DNA of 64,000 bases from Pleurodeles waltl (taxonomy: Eukaryota; Chordata; Amphibia; Caudata; Salamandridae). Within the stretch, counting starts at the first letter, position 1. Each line of letters starts with the position of its first letter. The notes below the pieces were generated by a model. It worked only from the letters and a program-made list of their open reading frames with translations, did no database searches and had not been told where the DNA came from. Positions 23,831-36,650 of the stretch are shown here, in pieces. Both the position numbers and the translations under genes were made by a program. The stretch lies in the NCBI RefSeq assembly GCF_031143425.1, contig NC_090442.1, positions 427,693,776 to 427,757,775 on the forward strand, written 5' to 3'.

Positions 23831-24904
23831 CTTCAATTAGGCCTGGAGGAGCTCTACCTGATTCCAGCCAAGGGTCCAGAACCCGGGAAGCTGTTGTTTG
23901 GGGATCAGGAACTCCAGCAGAGGACATAAGGGTTCAAGCAGGTCCTGTTGTAGATCCTGGGAGGTCCAATGCAGCAGGTCAGCTGGGAGGCTTCTTCAGC
24001 TTGTTGTGTCTCTGTACCTCAGAACAGGTCAATCAGCTTACCCTTGGAGTCACTCAGGTAACCTGGGATGAAGGAAACAGGTCCAAACTTCCTTCTCAGA
24101 TAGCAGGGCAGGCCTCAAGCAGCAGGACAGTACTCTATCAGCTGGGAAGTCCTTCTTCTGTAATATCCTCAGGTCCGGAAGTGTACTGCGAAGTGCATGT
24201 GAAGGTCCCATTTTTATATCTGATGCCTGATTTGAAGTGGGAGAAGCTTCTGGGGTTTCCTCCCAAAGAAATGTCTAAAGTTTCCAGCCTCCCTGCCCTG
24301 GTCTCAGTGTGTCTGTAGTCACAATAGGCTAGTATGAAGTCCTATTTCTGTGATCTGTGGAAGTGTCTTTGAAGTGCAAGTATGACAGGTGATAGCTCTA
24401 CACCTCTCATCAAGTCAGTTTGGGCCATCCTACCAACACCCAGGCCTTCTATTGTGTAGCTGTCTGGGAGGAATACAAAAAGACAAACTGCCAACTATAC
24501 CTAATCATGTGACCCAGTAAACCGGCTGCAGGCACCAGTGGACTAGTACAAGAAAATGCCAACTTTCTAAAAAAGTGGTATTTTCAGGGCTGACTTAAAA
24601 TTCAACTTTACCATTAAACAGGGTTTTAAATTGCAATTCCACAGACACCAAACATGACATTACCACCTGCTCCCAAACAAACGTTATAATTTATTAAATG
24701 CAATAAGGTACCCCAATGTTATCCTAAGAAAGAGGAAGGCCTCACAACAGCGAAAAACGAACTTGGGAGTTTTTCACTAACAGGCCAAAAAAACTTTAGA
24801 GTACATGTCCAACTTTTTAAAAACATTGAATCCTGGGTGATTTACAGGTTTTAAAAATTAAGGTTTAGGCCTGCAAAAAGGTTATTTTTCCAGGTTCAAA
24901 TGGC

Positions 24905-25235
24905 AGTTTCTAAAGAAGGGGTCCCTGGTGATAAGTCTCATTTAAGGGTGGCCGGGAAAGGCCTGAGCTGGAAATATGCTGGATTCCCATAGGGGGCTCC
25001 ACTCAGCCCACAGTGAGAAGCATGCATGTCGTCTGAGTCTCAAGGATGAGTGCCAGATTCCTTCACTGGGCCTAAATAAGCACAAGAATGGAGATTCAGT
25101 GACTGGCAGCATAGAGTCCTTTTGGGACAATGAGTTTGGCTCTGAATTGAGTCCCTTATGGGTATCCAGCATATTTCCAGCTCATTCCATTCCCAGCCAC
25201 CCTGCCCCCGAGGCGTGTCATTAGAGACCCCCTTG
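24905..25235. repeat. Imperfect inverted repeat (foldback)
   Basis: The left arm contains GAGCTGGAAATATGCTGGAT (about 24965-24984). The right arm contains its complement ATCCAGCATATTTCCAGCTC (about 25165-25184), and the arms extend outward with mismatches. About 150 bp separates the cores. The two overlapping open frames here, one on each strand, are mirror images caused by the inverted repeat and not genes. Confidence 0.65.
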
Positions 25236-25916
25236 TTTAGCAACTGCATGCCAATCTCTCCCTCAGGCTCATTGTGTCTCCCTGATTCCTGATGATGATC
25301 CTGTCATTTTTATTGGGATCAAAATGCTGTTAACTTTAAGAATAAAGACACTATATGATTGTTGAGAATTTATTGTAGATAGTCGTGCTGTTCTTGCGTT
25401 TGTTGATGTACTTGTGATCATGATTGATCACCTCTAACGAGAGCATCAAACATGTTTATTTTGCACCAATATTCACTATGCTACAATGTGTCTTGAAACA
25501 GTTTTTCATAAACGTCTTTGAATGCATTTAATTCCCCATTTATTTGTCTCTTTGCATCGAAAACACTGTTACTAGGGATTAGTGTGTTTTTGTTATAGCT
25601 ATTACCCCAGGTTCCCAGTGGACCTTGGGTCTCCCTTACTGAAATATTATTTGCAAGCCTACTAGTGGCATTTAATTTACAGGCTGTGGGTACATGAAGT
25701 ACTACTTAACCAGGGACTTACAGGTAAATTAAATGTGACAATAGGTAGTAAACAAATTTTACAATGTTTTGAGGAGAAAGCACAAACACGTTAGCACTGG
25801 CTACCAGTGGTGTACTGCACAGAACCCTAAAATAAAAAATAAAAAACGGTTTAGAAAACAGGAGGGGTGAAGGTAAAACGTTTAGGGTGACCCTGCAAAG
25901 TGGGTCAGGTCCAACA

Positions 25917-27346
25917 ATAGAGGTTGAAAAGCATGGGTTACGAATCAACTTTTTTTCCTTTACAGTACAATACAAAAAAGTGTCCAAAAATATTACTTCT
26001 ACTACCAGTAACTCAACTAGCACTAAACTCTATTTGCGTTGACTTGCTGCATACAAATTTTTTAGTTACCACATTTTATTGAATTTTCTCCAAAACAAAT
26101 ATCGTATGCTGACATTAAGCACATATCAAAGTCATCAACGTACATATTAATTCCAGGCCGGAGAAGAATGACAAACAGTGAATCCCATGATTTCCACATA
26201 TTGCCTATGTTTGGTAATGCTGTTATTGTCTCGCAGCATGTCGTGTGTGTTTAAACACTGTCTTCTTTTGGATAATGCTTCAAATGTCACGGGCGTGCCA
26301 CTTTGGTTTTAAACATAACGGAAGAATAATACATTAGTATACACAGAAGGAAAGCATACTTTAAATATTATTTTAAAAAGGATTATAAAAGATGAAACAT
26401 GACACATTCTCGAAGACAGATTTGCGGGACGTCAATCTTTTGTAATTTGGAGACTGAGGCTGATCAAAGCCCATTAACTCTCATATTACATTTGGCATGG
26501 GACCACTGAAAACCGGAAGACTATTGCAAAGCCCCCAAGGCACTCCTTTAACCAGATCCTGATGTGACAACCACGTGGCACTAGGTTTTCAATGGGCAGC
26601 TCCACTGCTATCTCTTACAGTGTGGATATATTTATTGCCATTTCCACATTTTTCCAATTATAGATTAAGTTGTTTCACTTGTCAGCTAAAAAGGTCAGTA
26701 GATGACAGCAGGAGTGAACTCCTGGAATCAGAGCGTCATAGGCTTGTAGGCAACTCCTCTTATAATTTAAGAGAGCAGTCTTAGTAAAGTATGTACGTAA
26801 GGAATTCCAAAGGTAATTCAATAAATGCTCCCTAGTTTAGGATAACCTCTCAAATTGCTGTATCAGGACCAGGGGATATTTTATGTTTTAAGGAAATCTG
26901 TATTCTCTTTCGGCTTTCATTTGCTTAATTATCATAATTCTGCTACCCGCTCTGAAATTATGTACTGAATTATGTAATAAAAGTATGATAACTTTGCAAT
27001 ATATTTTTTGCCAAATGAGATGTCATATCCATTCTAAAATCCTCACATTATGCAGTCTCTTCTTTTACCCTTTTTTCATTGTTGATTGGCTGATTTTGTT
27101 GACCTTTGCTTAAATTACCAAGGGCGATAATGTTACTTTTTGATTTGGAATACTATATGTGGAAATGGAACCTTTTGTAGAAAGGCATATACTTATTGGC
27201 AGGGTTTTTATTTAAACTAAAAATGTATCAAGATTGTTTCAAATTAGTATTTGAGTATAAGTGGTACATGAGAATATGAAATGGAATATCAGTTTTTTTG
27301 GGGGGAAAGGCATGGTGTTGATTTGATGACAAAAACTGTAGCTGCC
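25917..27346. other. AT-rich spacer; nothing recognised
   Basis: No credible ORF, no obvious repeat boundary and no RNA gene visible by eye. Confidence 0.5.
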
Positions 27347-30233
27347 TGTTAGAAATGGGGTTTCTGGTTGGCTAGGGTATGCACCTCAGCCAGGCAGAAC
27401 TTACCCACTCTAGTCAGGGCAAGGGAGTTACACGTCCAAGATAACCCCTGCTCACCCCCTTGGTAGCTTGGCACGAGCAGTCAGGCTTAACCCGGAGGCA
27501 ATGCGTAAAGCGTTGGCACAACACACACATACATGTGACGCAATATTCCCACCACAAAGGAAACACAACACCAGATTATATGAAAATATACTGTATTGTA
27601 CACAACGTAATTATCAGACCAATATCACATAACCGTACTATCCTGCTACCTTAGCAGTTGTCAGAACGTTACACATTAGTTACTCTGCAAACTAGCAGTA
27701 GTCACACATAACACACAGGTTACTCAGTATTCTGCAACATAAGCAGTAGTCAGGAAACACGTAATTACATTAGAACACTTGTCATAAGAATATCATAAAA
27801 CGCCCATAGTAGGAACATTAGAAAACCTATGGCAAGTTAAGCAAACATATTAGCAAGTCATGCCCATAAAAGGAACATGTGCACACATATGTCAACACAT
27901 CAAAGAACAGGTAGGCAATATAACAGAATGAATAAAGTCTGTAGAAAGAACTTTAAATTATCAGCATATTGGTCCATGTTAGACAGTACCTGTTCTGATG
28001 AAGCAGGCACCCTCCGTTCCTGAAGAAAAAGAAGAAAGGGGGCCCCAGCGCTCCTCTGCGCAAAATGGGGGCCCCTGACAATGTGGGGAGCGAGGAGGGT
28101 AACACACACCTCCCCTTAACGAAAAACGGGCCCCTTGGGGGACCGTAAATGCTGGGGGCCCCCCCAGGCCTCCACCGGCCCTCTCGAGGGGGGCGCCCCG
28201 GTCAGGGAAACCTTTGAGGTTGGGAGGGGGGCGCCACGCACCCCCTCCGGTTGAGAAACGGGCCCCTCCGGGGACCCGCAAACTCCTGGGGTCTCCCGGG
28301 GCCTCCGTCGGCCCTTTCACCAAGGGAGACCCCTTTACTGAAAGGTTGGCCCTCGCAGGGGCCCTGAGGAATTCGGGGGCGCGGCGAGCCTTCGAGGAGG
28401 CTACTGCCCGCTCCCAAGACAACTGAAGCCGCCCGAGGCTTCTCCAGGGGAGGGAGAGGCGTCCTCCTCTCCTCTCACCCTCCGACGGCAACCGGCGACC
28501 GAAGCCTTCCGAGGCTTCTCCAGGGAAGGGAGAGGCGTCCTCCTCTCCTCTCGCCCTCCGGCTGCAACCGGCCCCAGGCAGGGCCTTCTGGTGCCCCGGG
28601 GGCGCCCCTCGGAGCGATCCCTACCCCGGGGGCACCGCTAGGAGCAGGTTTGCTCCTGATTCTTTCTTTGTGGATTTACGCGTGCCCCGGGGGCACAGAG
28701 CTGAGCGCGATCCTCGCGCTCTGAAATAATAAAATAACCCGGCTGCGGCGGTGATCCGGGGGCTCCAAATAGAGCGCTTTTCACAGCGCTAGGAAAATTC
28801 TGCAGCCAGGGCTGCGGCGGTGATTCTTCCTTGGGCCAAAGAAAAGCGCTTTTCAAAGCGCTAGGAAACATTTAAAGCCTGGTGATTTCTCTGGGCAAAA
28901 GAAAAGATCGTTGCAGGGGTCAGGGGCCACAGCACCCTGCCCCTGGGAACAATAATCAAGGAGAAGGTACAGGGCTGGTGGATCCAGCTACAGACCAGCA
29001 CAAGGGGTGCAGATGATGGCAGTTCCTCCTAGTGACCAGGCAGGTCACAGGTCAGCACAGCAGCAGCAGTCCAAGGCGGTTTCCTGGTGAGTCCAGTCAT
29101 CAGCGTCCTGTGTCCAGTTTCAAGTTCCAAGAATGTTCAAATTGTGGGGAAAATTCCCCTGTACTTATAGTCAGTTCTTACAGTGTTTTACAGTGGTAGG
29201 GAGAGGAGGTTCCAGCCAGTTACAACTGGTTCTGGGAGTGCCCCCTCTCTCCTTTCAGCACAGGCTCCAAACATCAGTGGGGGGTTAACGACCCTATTGT
29301 GTGAGGCCAGGGCACAGCCTTTACAAATGTAGGTGTGCCCCGCCTCTCCCTTCTCTCAGCCCAGGAAGACTATTCAGTATGTAGATGCACCTCAGTGACA
29401 CCTCCACCCTCCCTGTGTACAGGCTGTCTGAAAAGTATGCACAAAGCCCCAACTGTCACTCTGCCCAGACGTGGATTGGAGTCAAGCTGCAAAACACCAG
29501 AATCATAAGCACAGATAAATGCGCACTTTCTAGAAGTGGCATTTCTGTGATAGTAATAAAAAATACACCCACACCAGTAAGCAGTATTTATTATCACCAT
29601 CACAACCATACCAAACACGCCTACGCTAGCCCTCATAAATCAGACAATACCCCTACACATAAGGCAGGGCATTTCTAATGCAATCCTATGAGAAGGCAGC
29701 ACTCACAGCAGTGAGACACCAAGTTAGGCTGTTTGTCACTACCAGGACAGGCCATGCAATATGGCACATGTCCTGCCTTTCTACATACATGGCACCCTGC
29801 CCACAGGGCGTACTTTAGGGGTGACTTACATGTAGTAAAAGGGGAGTCCTGGGCCTGGCAAGTAAATTTAGATGCCAGGTCCCTGTGGCAGAAAACTGCG
29901 CACACAGGCCCTGCGCTAGCAGGCCTGAGACAGGTTTGAAAGTCTACTTCAGTGGGTGGCGCAAGCAGCGCTGCAGGCCCACTAGTAGTATTTAATTTAC
30001 AGGCCCTGGGTATAGAGATACCACTGTACAAGGGACTTATAGGTAAATTAAATATGCCAATCAGGTATAAGCCAATCATACCAACTTTAGATGGGAGAGC
30101 ACCTGCACTTTAACACTGGTCAGCAGTGATAAAGTGCTCAGAGTCCTAGAGCCAACAGCGAAAGGTCAGAAAAACCAGGAGGAAGGAGGCAAAAAGACTA
30201 GGGATGACCATGCGTATGGCCAAAAGTCCAACA
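27347..30233 (-). mobile_element. Solo LTR, 2887 bp, reverse orientation
   Basis: It spans TGTTAGAAATGGGG at 27347 to GTCCAACA at 30233, with perfect 5-bp duplications CTGCC (27342-27346 and 30234-30238). On the minus strand it matches the LTR at 38303 in both outer parts. The start shares CTTTTTGCCTCCTTCCTCCT, the CACTGCTgACCAGTG phrase and AATTTACyTrTAAGTCCC; the end shares GTGCCAAGCTACC and CCCCATTTCTAACA. The middle (28.0-28.9 kb) is different and extremely GC-rich. It is therefore a related subfamily with a replaced middle. No coding region belongs to it; long open frames at 27979-28491 arise from GC-rich repeats. Confidence 0.88.
28424..28570 (-). repeat. GC-rich direct repeat inside solo LTR
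   Basis: Two consecutive units of about 73 bp share GAAGCC, CGAGGCTTCTCCAGGG and GAGAGGCGTCCTCCTCTCCT. Further diverged GC-rich units (GGGCCCCT, GGGGTCTCCCGGGG) fill 28100-28400. Confidence 0.75.
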
Positions 30234-32390
30234 CTGCCCAAGAAAGTTGTTGAACGCTCACTAAACATCCACATGTATGGTTTACAAAGTCTTGCACAGT
30301 AAAGAATTTGAGCCAAAGATAGCAACCATTTAACTGGAGTTTTCACCATTACTTAATTCAACCTTGACAACATTTCCCCATGCAAATGTTAATTCAACAT
30401 GAAGTATTGCTTGTGCTTGTGTCTTGGCTTTGACCCAGAATTTAACAATCAATAGCAGTATAGAATAGCGAGTAACTCCCCATTACAATAATGTGGATGA
30501 TCAAAAACGCTATAGAACGTACGACATTGCCTATGTTAAACTAAAGCATTTGTCTTCAAACTATAGATTGAGCTGGGGTCCTGAGGACATGACTCAATTT
30601 AGGGGGGCGTGTGACCCAGCGACAGACAAAAGAGAGTTGAGCATACACATACTCATACTGCAGCAGTGCAGGCCTTATCCCCTGCTGTGGAGTAAACAGA
30701 AGAACGAAAAGGGCATTCTTCAAGCAACTTTCAGCGTTTCAGAATTCATAAAGCAGAATTAGTATATTATCAGTGGAAAAATAAAAAATATATTATGGGT
30801 GTGGAAAACTAGCAATGTGGTTTTACATTTGTAGGAACAGTAAACGTTGGTATTAAAAACCAATTGATCTGGCTTGCATTTTGAGTGCTGACTAAAACAA
30901 ATGCAAACATTTAGCCACTGAGAAAAATAAAAAAATATGAGATACAGAATTTAACATGTGATGATTCAATGTACTTTTGAAATGTAAAATAGTCTCACCT
31001 ACATTGCAATATAAGCACTAAATAAAAGATGCAGAATGATACAGGAAACATACAATAGTATGAGGTGAGAGGTCACATCAGTGTGGGACGGGCTACTGCA
31101 CCCTCTATGTATAGGTTAAAGAATTGCCATACTTAGATATTGCAGACCACTGTGATGTCAAGCTCTACTTAGAATGTGATTAATAGTATTGGTAAATAAT
31201 TCTACACTTAAATGTATTTCATGAAGCTATAATGTAATGTGGTACAGGTTATGTCTCCTTTCTGCGAATTTTTGAGGATTGTTTCTAAAATTAGGTAATG
31301 TTGACATAAGAAAACTATGTACAAATCAAGCTATCAAGATATCAAGTAGTAGTTGAATTTCTGTTGGATTAGGGAATCTTTTTTATCTTTATGTTTATTT
31401 ATCTCATCCCCAATGATCTTAAAGGGAAAATCCCGTTGATATGCATACTGCCTAAAACCCCAACCCTAACGTATGTTAATATGGCTGCCATTTCAAACAC
31501 AGACTGCAAACCGACAGCCATGCAGACATGGATAACAGTTACACAGATCACATTCCCAGATTGCACAAGACAAGTGAGACATCATTTCTATGACAGGGAA
31601 GCCTATAAAAAAGCAACCAGAATGTTTCTGGAACACTATTTGCTCTCTTAATGGTACAACCTCTCCGACCCCAAGTTTAGCTAAATGTAAAAAATCCAAG
31701 CCAGTATTAGCACGTCTGGCTACATATTTATCACAATATCATCATAGGCACGAATTGTGACGGTTGAATTGAAGCAGCAGCTGAGTGTTGTTATCAGGTA
31801 AAAGGGCTCTGAAGCCAAAGGAATTAATCTACTTTCCCAAAAATTACATATAGACAATAAGTAAGATTAGGGTAATGGCAGACACTTTGTGGTCACCAAA
31901 GTCGCGGTTATTTTCACTTGAATGACATTGGGGGATGGAAATTGTTTGAATGAAGACCTTCAGAAAATACCTGAAAAGTTCAGCGGTAAACCAGCAAGAC
32001 CGATCAGCAAGATGGCCAATACGGATGGAGAGGCGGACCATAGTGAATGCTGCAGACAGGTCAAGGAGTAACAAGTTAGCACCTTTTCCCTTGTGTTTCA
32101 GAGGTATTCAGGGGTCACTACCAGGACAGAGTCATTGCTCTATTTCACGAAATCAGTGCAGGAGCTTCAAAGAGCCAAAAGAAGTGACTAGTCAAGGAGT
32201 TTTCCATAATCTTAGCTGTGTCGGGCAGTAATTTTACAGAGAAAAATACTTTTTATAGGGCATTAGCAATACTTCAGCTGAAACTTTCTATGAATCTGTA
32301 TCCTGCATGGTCATACTCAGGTTCAGTTTTTATTTACACCTCCAGTGAAGGGCCTTTTGTGAACGAGGACGTTAAAACAATAATAACTAG
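30234..32390. other. Spacer; no gene recognised
   Basis: Mostly AT-rich unique-looking sequence. The short frames on both strands have no convincing domain. The phrase LLLDLSAAF on the minus strand near 32060 resembles a LINE RT motif but has no supporting context. Confidence 0.45.
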
Positions 32391-32973
32391 GGGCCAGATG
32401 TAGCAAGCTTTTTGCATGGCGCAAACAGCAAATTTCGCTGTTTGCGCCATGCAAAAAGCACATTGCGATGCTCATTCCCATTTTGGGAGTCGGTAACCTG
32501 GTTACTGACTCACAAATTGAGTATGCAACTCTCAAATAGGAAGGGGTGTTCCCCTTCCTATTTGCGATTCGCATCGTGATGTAGAATTGCTTTGTGACCG
32601 CGAACGCGGTCGCAAAGCAATTTGCAGTTACCATCAGTGTCACACTGGTGGTAACCCATTCGCAAAAGGTAAGGGGTCCCCATGGGACCCCTTCCCCTTT
32701 GTGAATGGCCCTGATTTTTTTTTTTCAGAGCAGGCAGTGGTCCTATCGAAAACGTCCTATGGAAAACAGGTTGCAATACAAAGAAAAAAAAAACAGCTTC
32801 ATTTAAAAGCAGTCACAGACATGGTGGTCTGCTGTCTCCAGCAGGCCACCATCCCTGTGAGTGCTGCGAATCGCAGGATACCTTCCTGCATCCGCGTTTG
32901 AGGCTCGCAAATTACGAGTCGCTCAGACTTGCAATTTGCGAGTCGCAAACCCAAAATTTCGTACATCGGGCCC
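32391..32973 (+). mobile_element. Harbinger-like MITE, second type (583 bp)
   Basis: Begins GGGCCAGATGTAGCAA. Its other end reads, in reverse complement, GGGCCCGATGTACGAA. TAG flanks both sides (32388-32390 and 32974-32976), a 3-bp duplication. Inside are strong self-complementary stretches: GGCGCAAACAGC against GCTGTTTGCGCC at about 32418-32445, GGAAGGGG against CCCCTTCC, and GCTTTGTGACCGCG against CGCGGTCGCAAAGC. It has no coding capacity. Confidence 0.78.
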
Positions 32974-35918
32974 TAGATGTGGGGAAAGTGAAGTAACATA
33001 ATGCAGAGAGGAACGTGCTGGCAGGTAAATATTGTGGAAATGGGAGCAAAGGCAGCTTCAAGAGACACTAGACTCAAAAGAATTCGGAATGGAGGACTTG
33101 TAAAGAAGAATTTTCCAGATAGCCTCAAAGTATGCAATTAACTATGGGCCTTCCAGCCGGTGCCCTGTATTTGCAGCCTGTTTCAGCAGAGTCACCAAGC
33201 TTCTCCTATAAAGTGGCTCATTCGTGGAACACTTTCTTTGGTTTCCTGGCTTAGGAGGGAATTCATCGTAGGCTTTGTTGGTCTTGTTTGTGACTTCTTC
33301 ACTAAGGGCCATAGCGTTCTTTTGCAAATTTGAATGTAGTTAAGTTCTATGGAAAAGCAGACAATTGGTTAAAAATTCTAGTTTGGAGGAATAACATGAA
33401 CAATCATGATGTTTAGCTTTTGGTCATGAGTTCGAGAAGACGAATGAGTGAGCTATGTTAGAGCCATGAAAAGTTTTTTATTTTTATTTTTTTAAAGTTA
33501 TCCATGCTGAAAAAGGTGCCTTCCACCAGAGAAGGAAAGGAATGACAGATGGACTGGATCTCATACTTTCCTGTATTGCATTTACACAATTGTGTCTCTC
33601 TTGTTATGTTTGATCTGCTTTTTACATAGTCGAAGCTTTACAACTCTGCATAACACTGTCTAAGAATGTATTTCCTATTAAAAGTCTGGCCTGTACTCTG
33701 GCGGGTTGCTCATACATGTAAAATAGCGAGCGCTTTGCTTGTTTTGTTATAAAGATATAGTTTAACAACAGAAACCTATTTTTCCTAAGTTCTCCCTATC
33801 TTTCTATGGTGTGGTCTCCAACACAGTTTGGAAGTAAATTCATTGTACGTTTTTTAAAGTTGACGTTGTCTTTTACTAAGTAACCTCGGAGCATGACCAT
33901 TAAATCCCGATACATTTCTAAGGCATTCTTCGTGCACTGAGTTAACGAATAGAGGCCAAGAAGAACTTCGTTAAATTTGCATTAGGGTGAAACGCAGACA
34001 CCTGCTCGTGTCCCTGGGTTCTTGGCGGAGCCCGCCCCTGTGAATGCGGCAGTTGCTCACAACTAAATCCTTCAGGAGATGCCAAGGTTTTTAGTAGACG
34101 TGAGAAAATATTGCATTTGAAATATAAACCGCAGAGACATATGCACAACATGTTTCATGACTCTCCCTTTTGCTGTGTCAGCTGTTAAAACACAACCCTT
34201 TAAGAAAATGACTTTGACATAATATACGGTAAATGTAAATATGATTTTCTGACACAATGTGCAAGTTGCCTCTCTTGGTCAATAAAGTATAGGTACAATT
34301 GAAAACAATGCAAATCAAAAAACAAAATGTTGTATCATTGTTGATAGTTCTTAAAACATTTTTGCTAGGTACTATTTTATGCCCTTGGTGGCAAGTCAAG
34401 GCAGTGCTAAGTGCAAACACCATGCATAACTGTGGTATAAAAGCAGAATTTTGGAAGTGGTAATGTGTGACAAGAACGTTTGTACATATTTGTTGTTTGG
34501 CATTTAGTTGTGTCGGTGAGGATTTATGCTGTTTTTTGTGTTGTCTTTTTTGCTGAATTACTTTAATTTGATATTGTGGTTTTGTACTGGGCTGTTGGGT
34601 TCTGGTTTGATAGTTTTGTTGTACTGTGCCCTATTATGTTTTTAAGATGTGCTGGTATATTATTTTGTGAACCTCGTGTTCTGCTTTTGAATTTCCTGTG
34701 ACAAGCAAACATCTACCATTGTCTACGGTTGTAAAGTACTGCTGCTCCAGCTCTTTGCCTGTTTAAGACACCAGTCAGCCCAAAATGTTGCATACACCTG
34801 TCTTAAATTACAACTTCCATCGCTCAATGTGTGATATGTCCCTAACAGCTTCAATGCTTTGATTTCTCTGCACACTTATTACATCTATTTTTCTAGAAAT
34901 AAGGGCCTCATTAGAGGAGGTTGGAAAATGACATTTGTCAAAAAAGGCAAATGACTGGTACTGCCTTCCATCAGTTTCCTCGCCTTTCTTAGAGAACAGG
35001 GATGGTAAGAGTTACCAAAGCATCAGCGTCACCTGCTACACCACTGGAAACTCCCTTTACTGTGGACACAAAGCTAATGTCCTTTCTGTTTGAAACCACC
35101 TCTGTAAACCCTGGCAATGTCAAACAAAACAGTACTGAAATGTCTGGCATGTGTCAGGAGGAAACTCCCAGCACCTGGGATATATTATTTATGTTTTTTG
35201 CAAGGCAGATACCATTTTAGGTGTGACTCTCCTGAAACAACCTAAGCGACAACATGCTTGCCAGGCCTGCTAGGCATAGGATAACAGCAGCCGGGGTTTC
35301 TCTCCAGTGAAGGAGCTGATGCCATTCATGCTGCAGCAGTTCGGGGAAAAATGTCAGCTACCGCGTTGAACACTATCAAATGAGTGGCAGAGTTTCATTC
35401 AGCTTTCATCAGAGTCTGCGCACCCTGGAGGATGGAACAATTTGAGTTACTCGCAAGTTACCCCTGATTCAGAATGTGAGAAAAGCAGGATCGGTTTCCA
35501 ACTGCCTTCCTGGTAAATGCGAAACTCATGCAATATGCGTTAACTTCGTGTGAAATTTCAACCAGGGATAACAGACTAGTTGCAGGCCTCTCTGGATAAG
35601 GATTTTGAATTTCCTCTGCACCTCTCCATTTAATCAAATTTGTCTTGCCATTCATCTGATATTGCTCAAGTATTTGTGATTAAGTCACTCTGTCATACTA
35701 GGTTGAAACTTGGACATTCTAAATCGTGTACTGGTTCGGTTTTAGTGTTAGCTCTGTTCCACGGTGCTTTCAACATTTGAAATATAAAATATTCGAAATC
35801 AGAGTATAACCTCATTTAGTTATGTTGGGGCGGCAGTTGAGCAGTTGAGATCTCTGAAAATTAAATGGAGTTCTGAACAAATGATCAAATAGTGGATGGA
35901 CTTAATATACAAATCTAG
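32974..35918. other. Spacer; no gene recognised
   Basis: AT-rich, no credible coding frame, no repeat with definable ends. Short ORFs on both strands lack recognisable motifs. Confidence 0.45.
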
Positions 35919-36650
35919 GGCCAAATATCTATCCCTTTTTACCACTCACAAACGATTCAATTCTGTGAATGAAGGTATTTGTAACCAATAAAAAATATTT
36001 TAAATGTACTAAGCACATTTTACGGTTCAGAAAACGTTTTCCGAATCATAAAACATGTTTGCAAATAGTTGTTCATTTGGTATTTAGAAAAGACGTGTTT
36101 TGGACGTCCCGTGCAAATATGAATAGGTACCTTATATATCAACCGTTTGTGACATTAATTCCAGATGAAAATCATAGATAATTTAATGACTCCCAAGTTG
36201 GGGAGGTAAGTCATTCGCAATTGGGAAAGGGCTGCCTTTGGACCCCTTCTCCTTTGTGGATTGTGATGGCAGCTTCAGGGGGAATTAGGTAGTTATCCAG
36301 GGGACCACTCTTAACGCTCAATTAAGTTTTGAAAAGCTGATATGTTTTTAAAAGAACATTGTTTTAAGAAAAGTTTCCAGTTTTGAAATGCATAGACAGG
36401 CATGGTGGTCTGTTGTACCTTGTAGGCCACCATTTCTGATTTTAAGCCAATCGGAGGGAGTTGCAATTTGTGAATTCTTTAATGAATATTCACTGGGCAG
36501 GTCATGGCAAGACCCCTTTTGAATCTTTATTTTCTGAACAAACCTATTAGTGAGTAGGTGTATTTGCCAATTAAGTAGTAGTTGCAAAAAGTCGCTTTTC
36601 AAAATTGCAGCCTTTTTTTGAGACCACATTTTCAGTGCTTATGCAAAAAA
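35919..36650 (+). mobile_element. Highly diverged copy of the 32391 MITE family
   Basis: Shared phrases in the same order as 32391-32973 are a GGCCAAAT start after TAG (35916-35918), a CATTCGCAATTGGGAAAGGG block, GGACCCCTTCTCCTTTGTG, GACAGGCATGGTGGTCTG with GCAGGCCACCAT-like text, and GTTGCAATTTGTGA. Ends are approximate and I could not find a right target copy. Confidence 0.55.

Larger units (their letters stand above)
20157..25916 (-). mobile_element. Old LTR-type repeat, reverse orientation, split by other elements
   Basis: On the minus strand it starts TGTTGGACCTGACCC (25916) and ends CCAACA (20157). After removing the nested solo LTR 20327-23268 and one target copy, about 2.8 kb remains, the size of other LTRs in this window. 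A TATAAAA-like box lies near 24212-24218 on the minus strand, followed downstream by short direct repeats (23.5-23.8 kb). No internal coding region or second LTR is present, so it is most likely a solo LTR. The outer flanks (TGGGT and ATAGA) do not match, so its target duplication is not supported. A foldback sequence at 24905-25235 probably also inserted into it. Confidence 0.6.

Noticed and set aside
24942..25249. Three overlapping short ORFs on both strands
   Set aside because: Caused by an inverted repeat; the two proteins are near mirror readings of the same arms.
27979..28491. 170-codon minus frame in GC-rich sequence
   Set aside because: Composition artefact inside a solo LTR; overlapping plus-strand frame equally open; no domain.
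31844..32074. Minus-strand LLLDLSAAF, like a LINE RT A box
   Set aside because: Neither the residues after it nor the flanking sequence shows further RT motifs; probably chance or too decayed to support.
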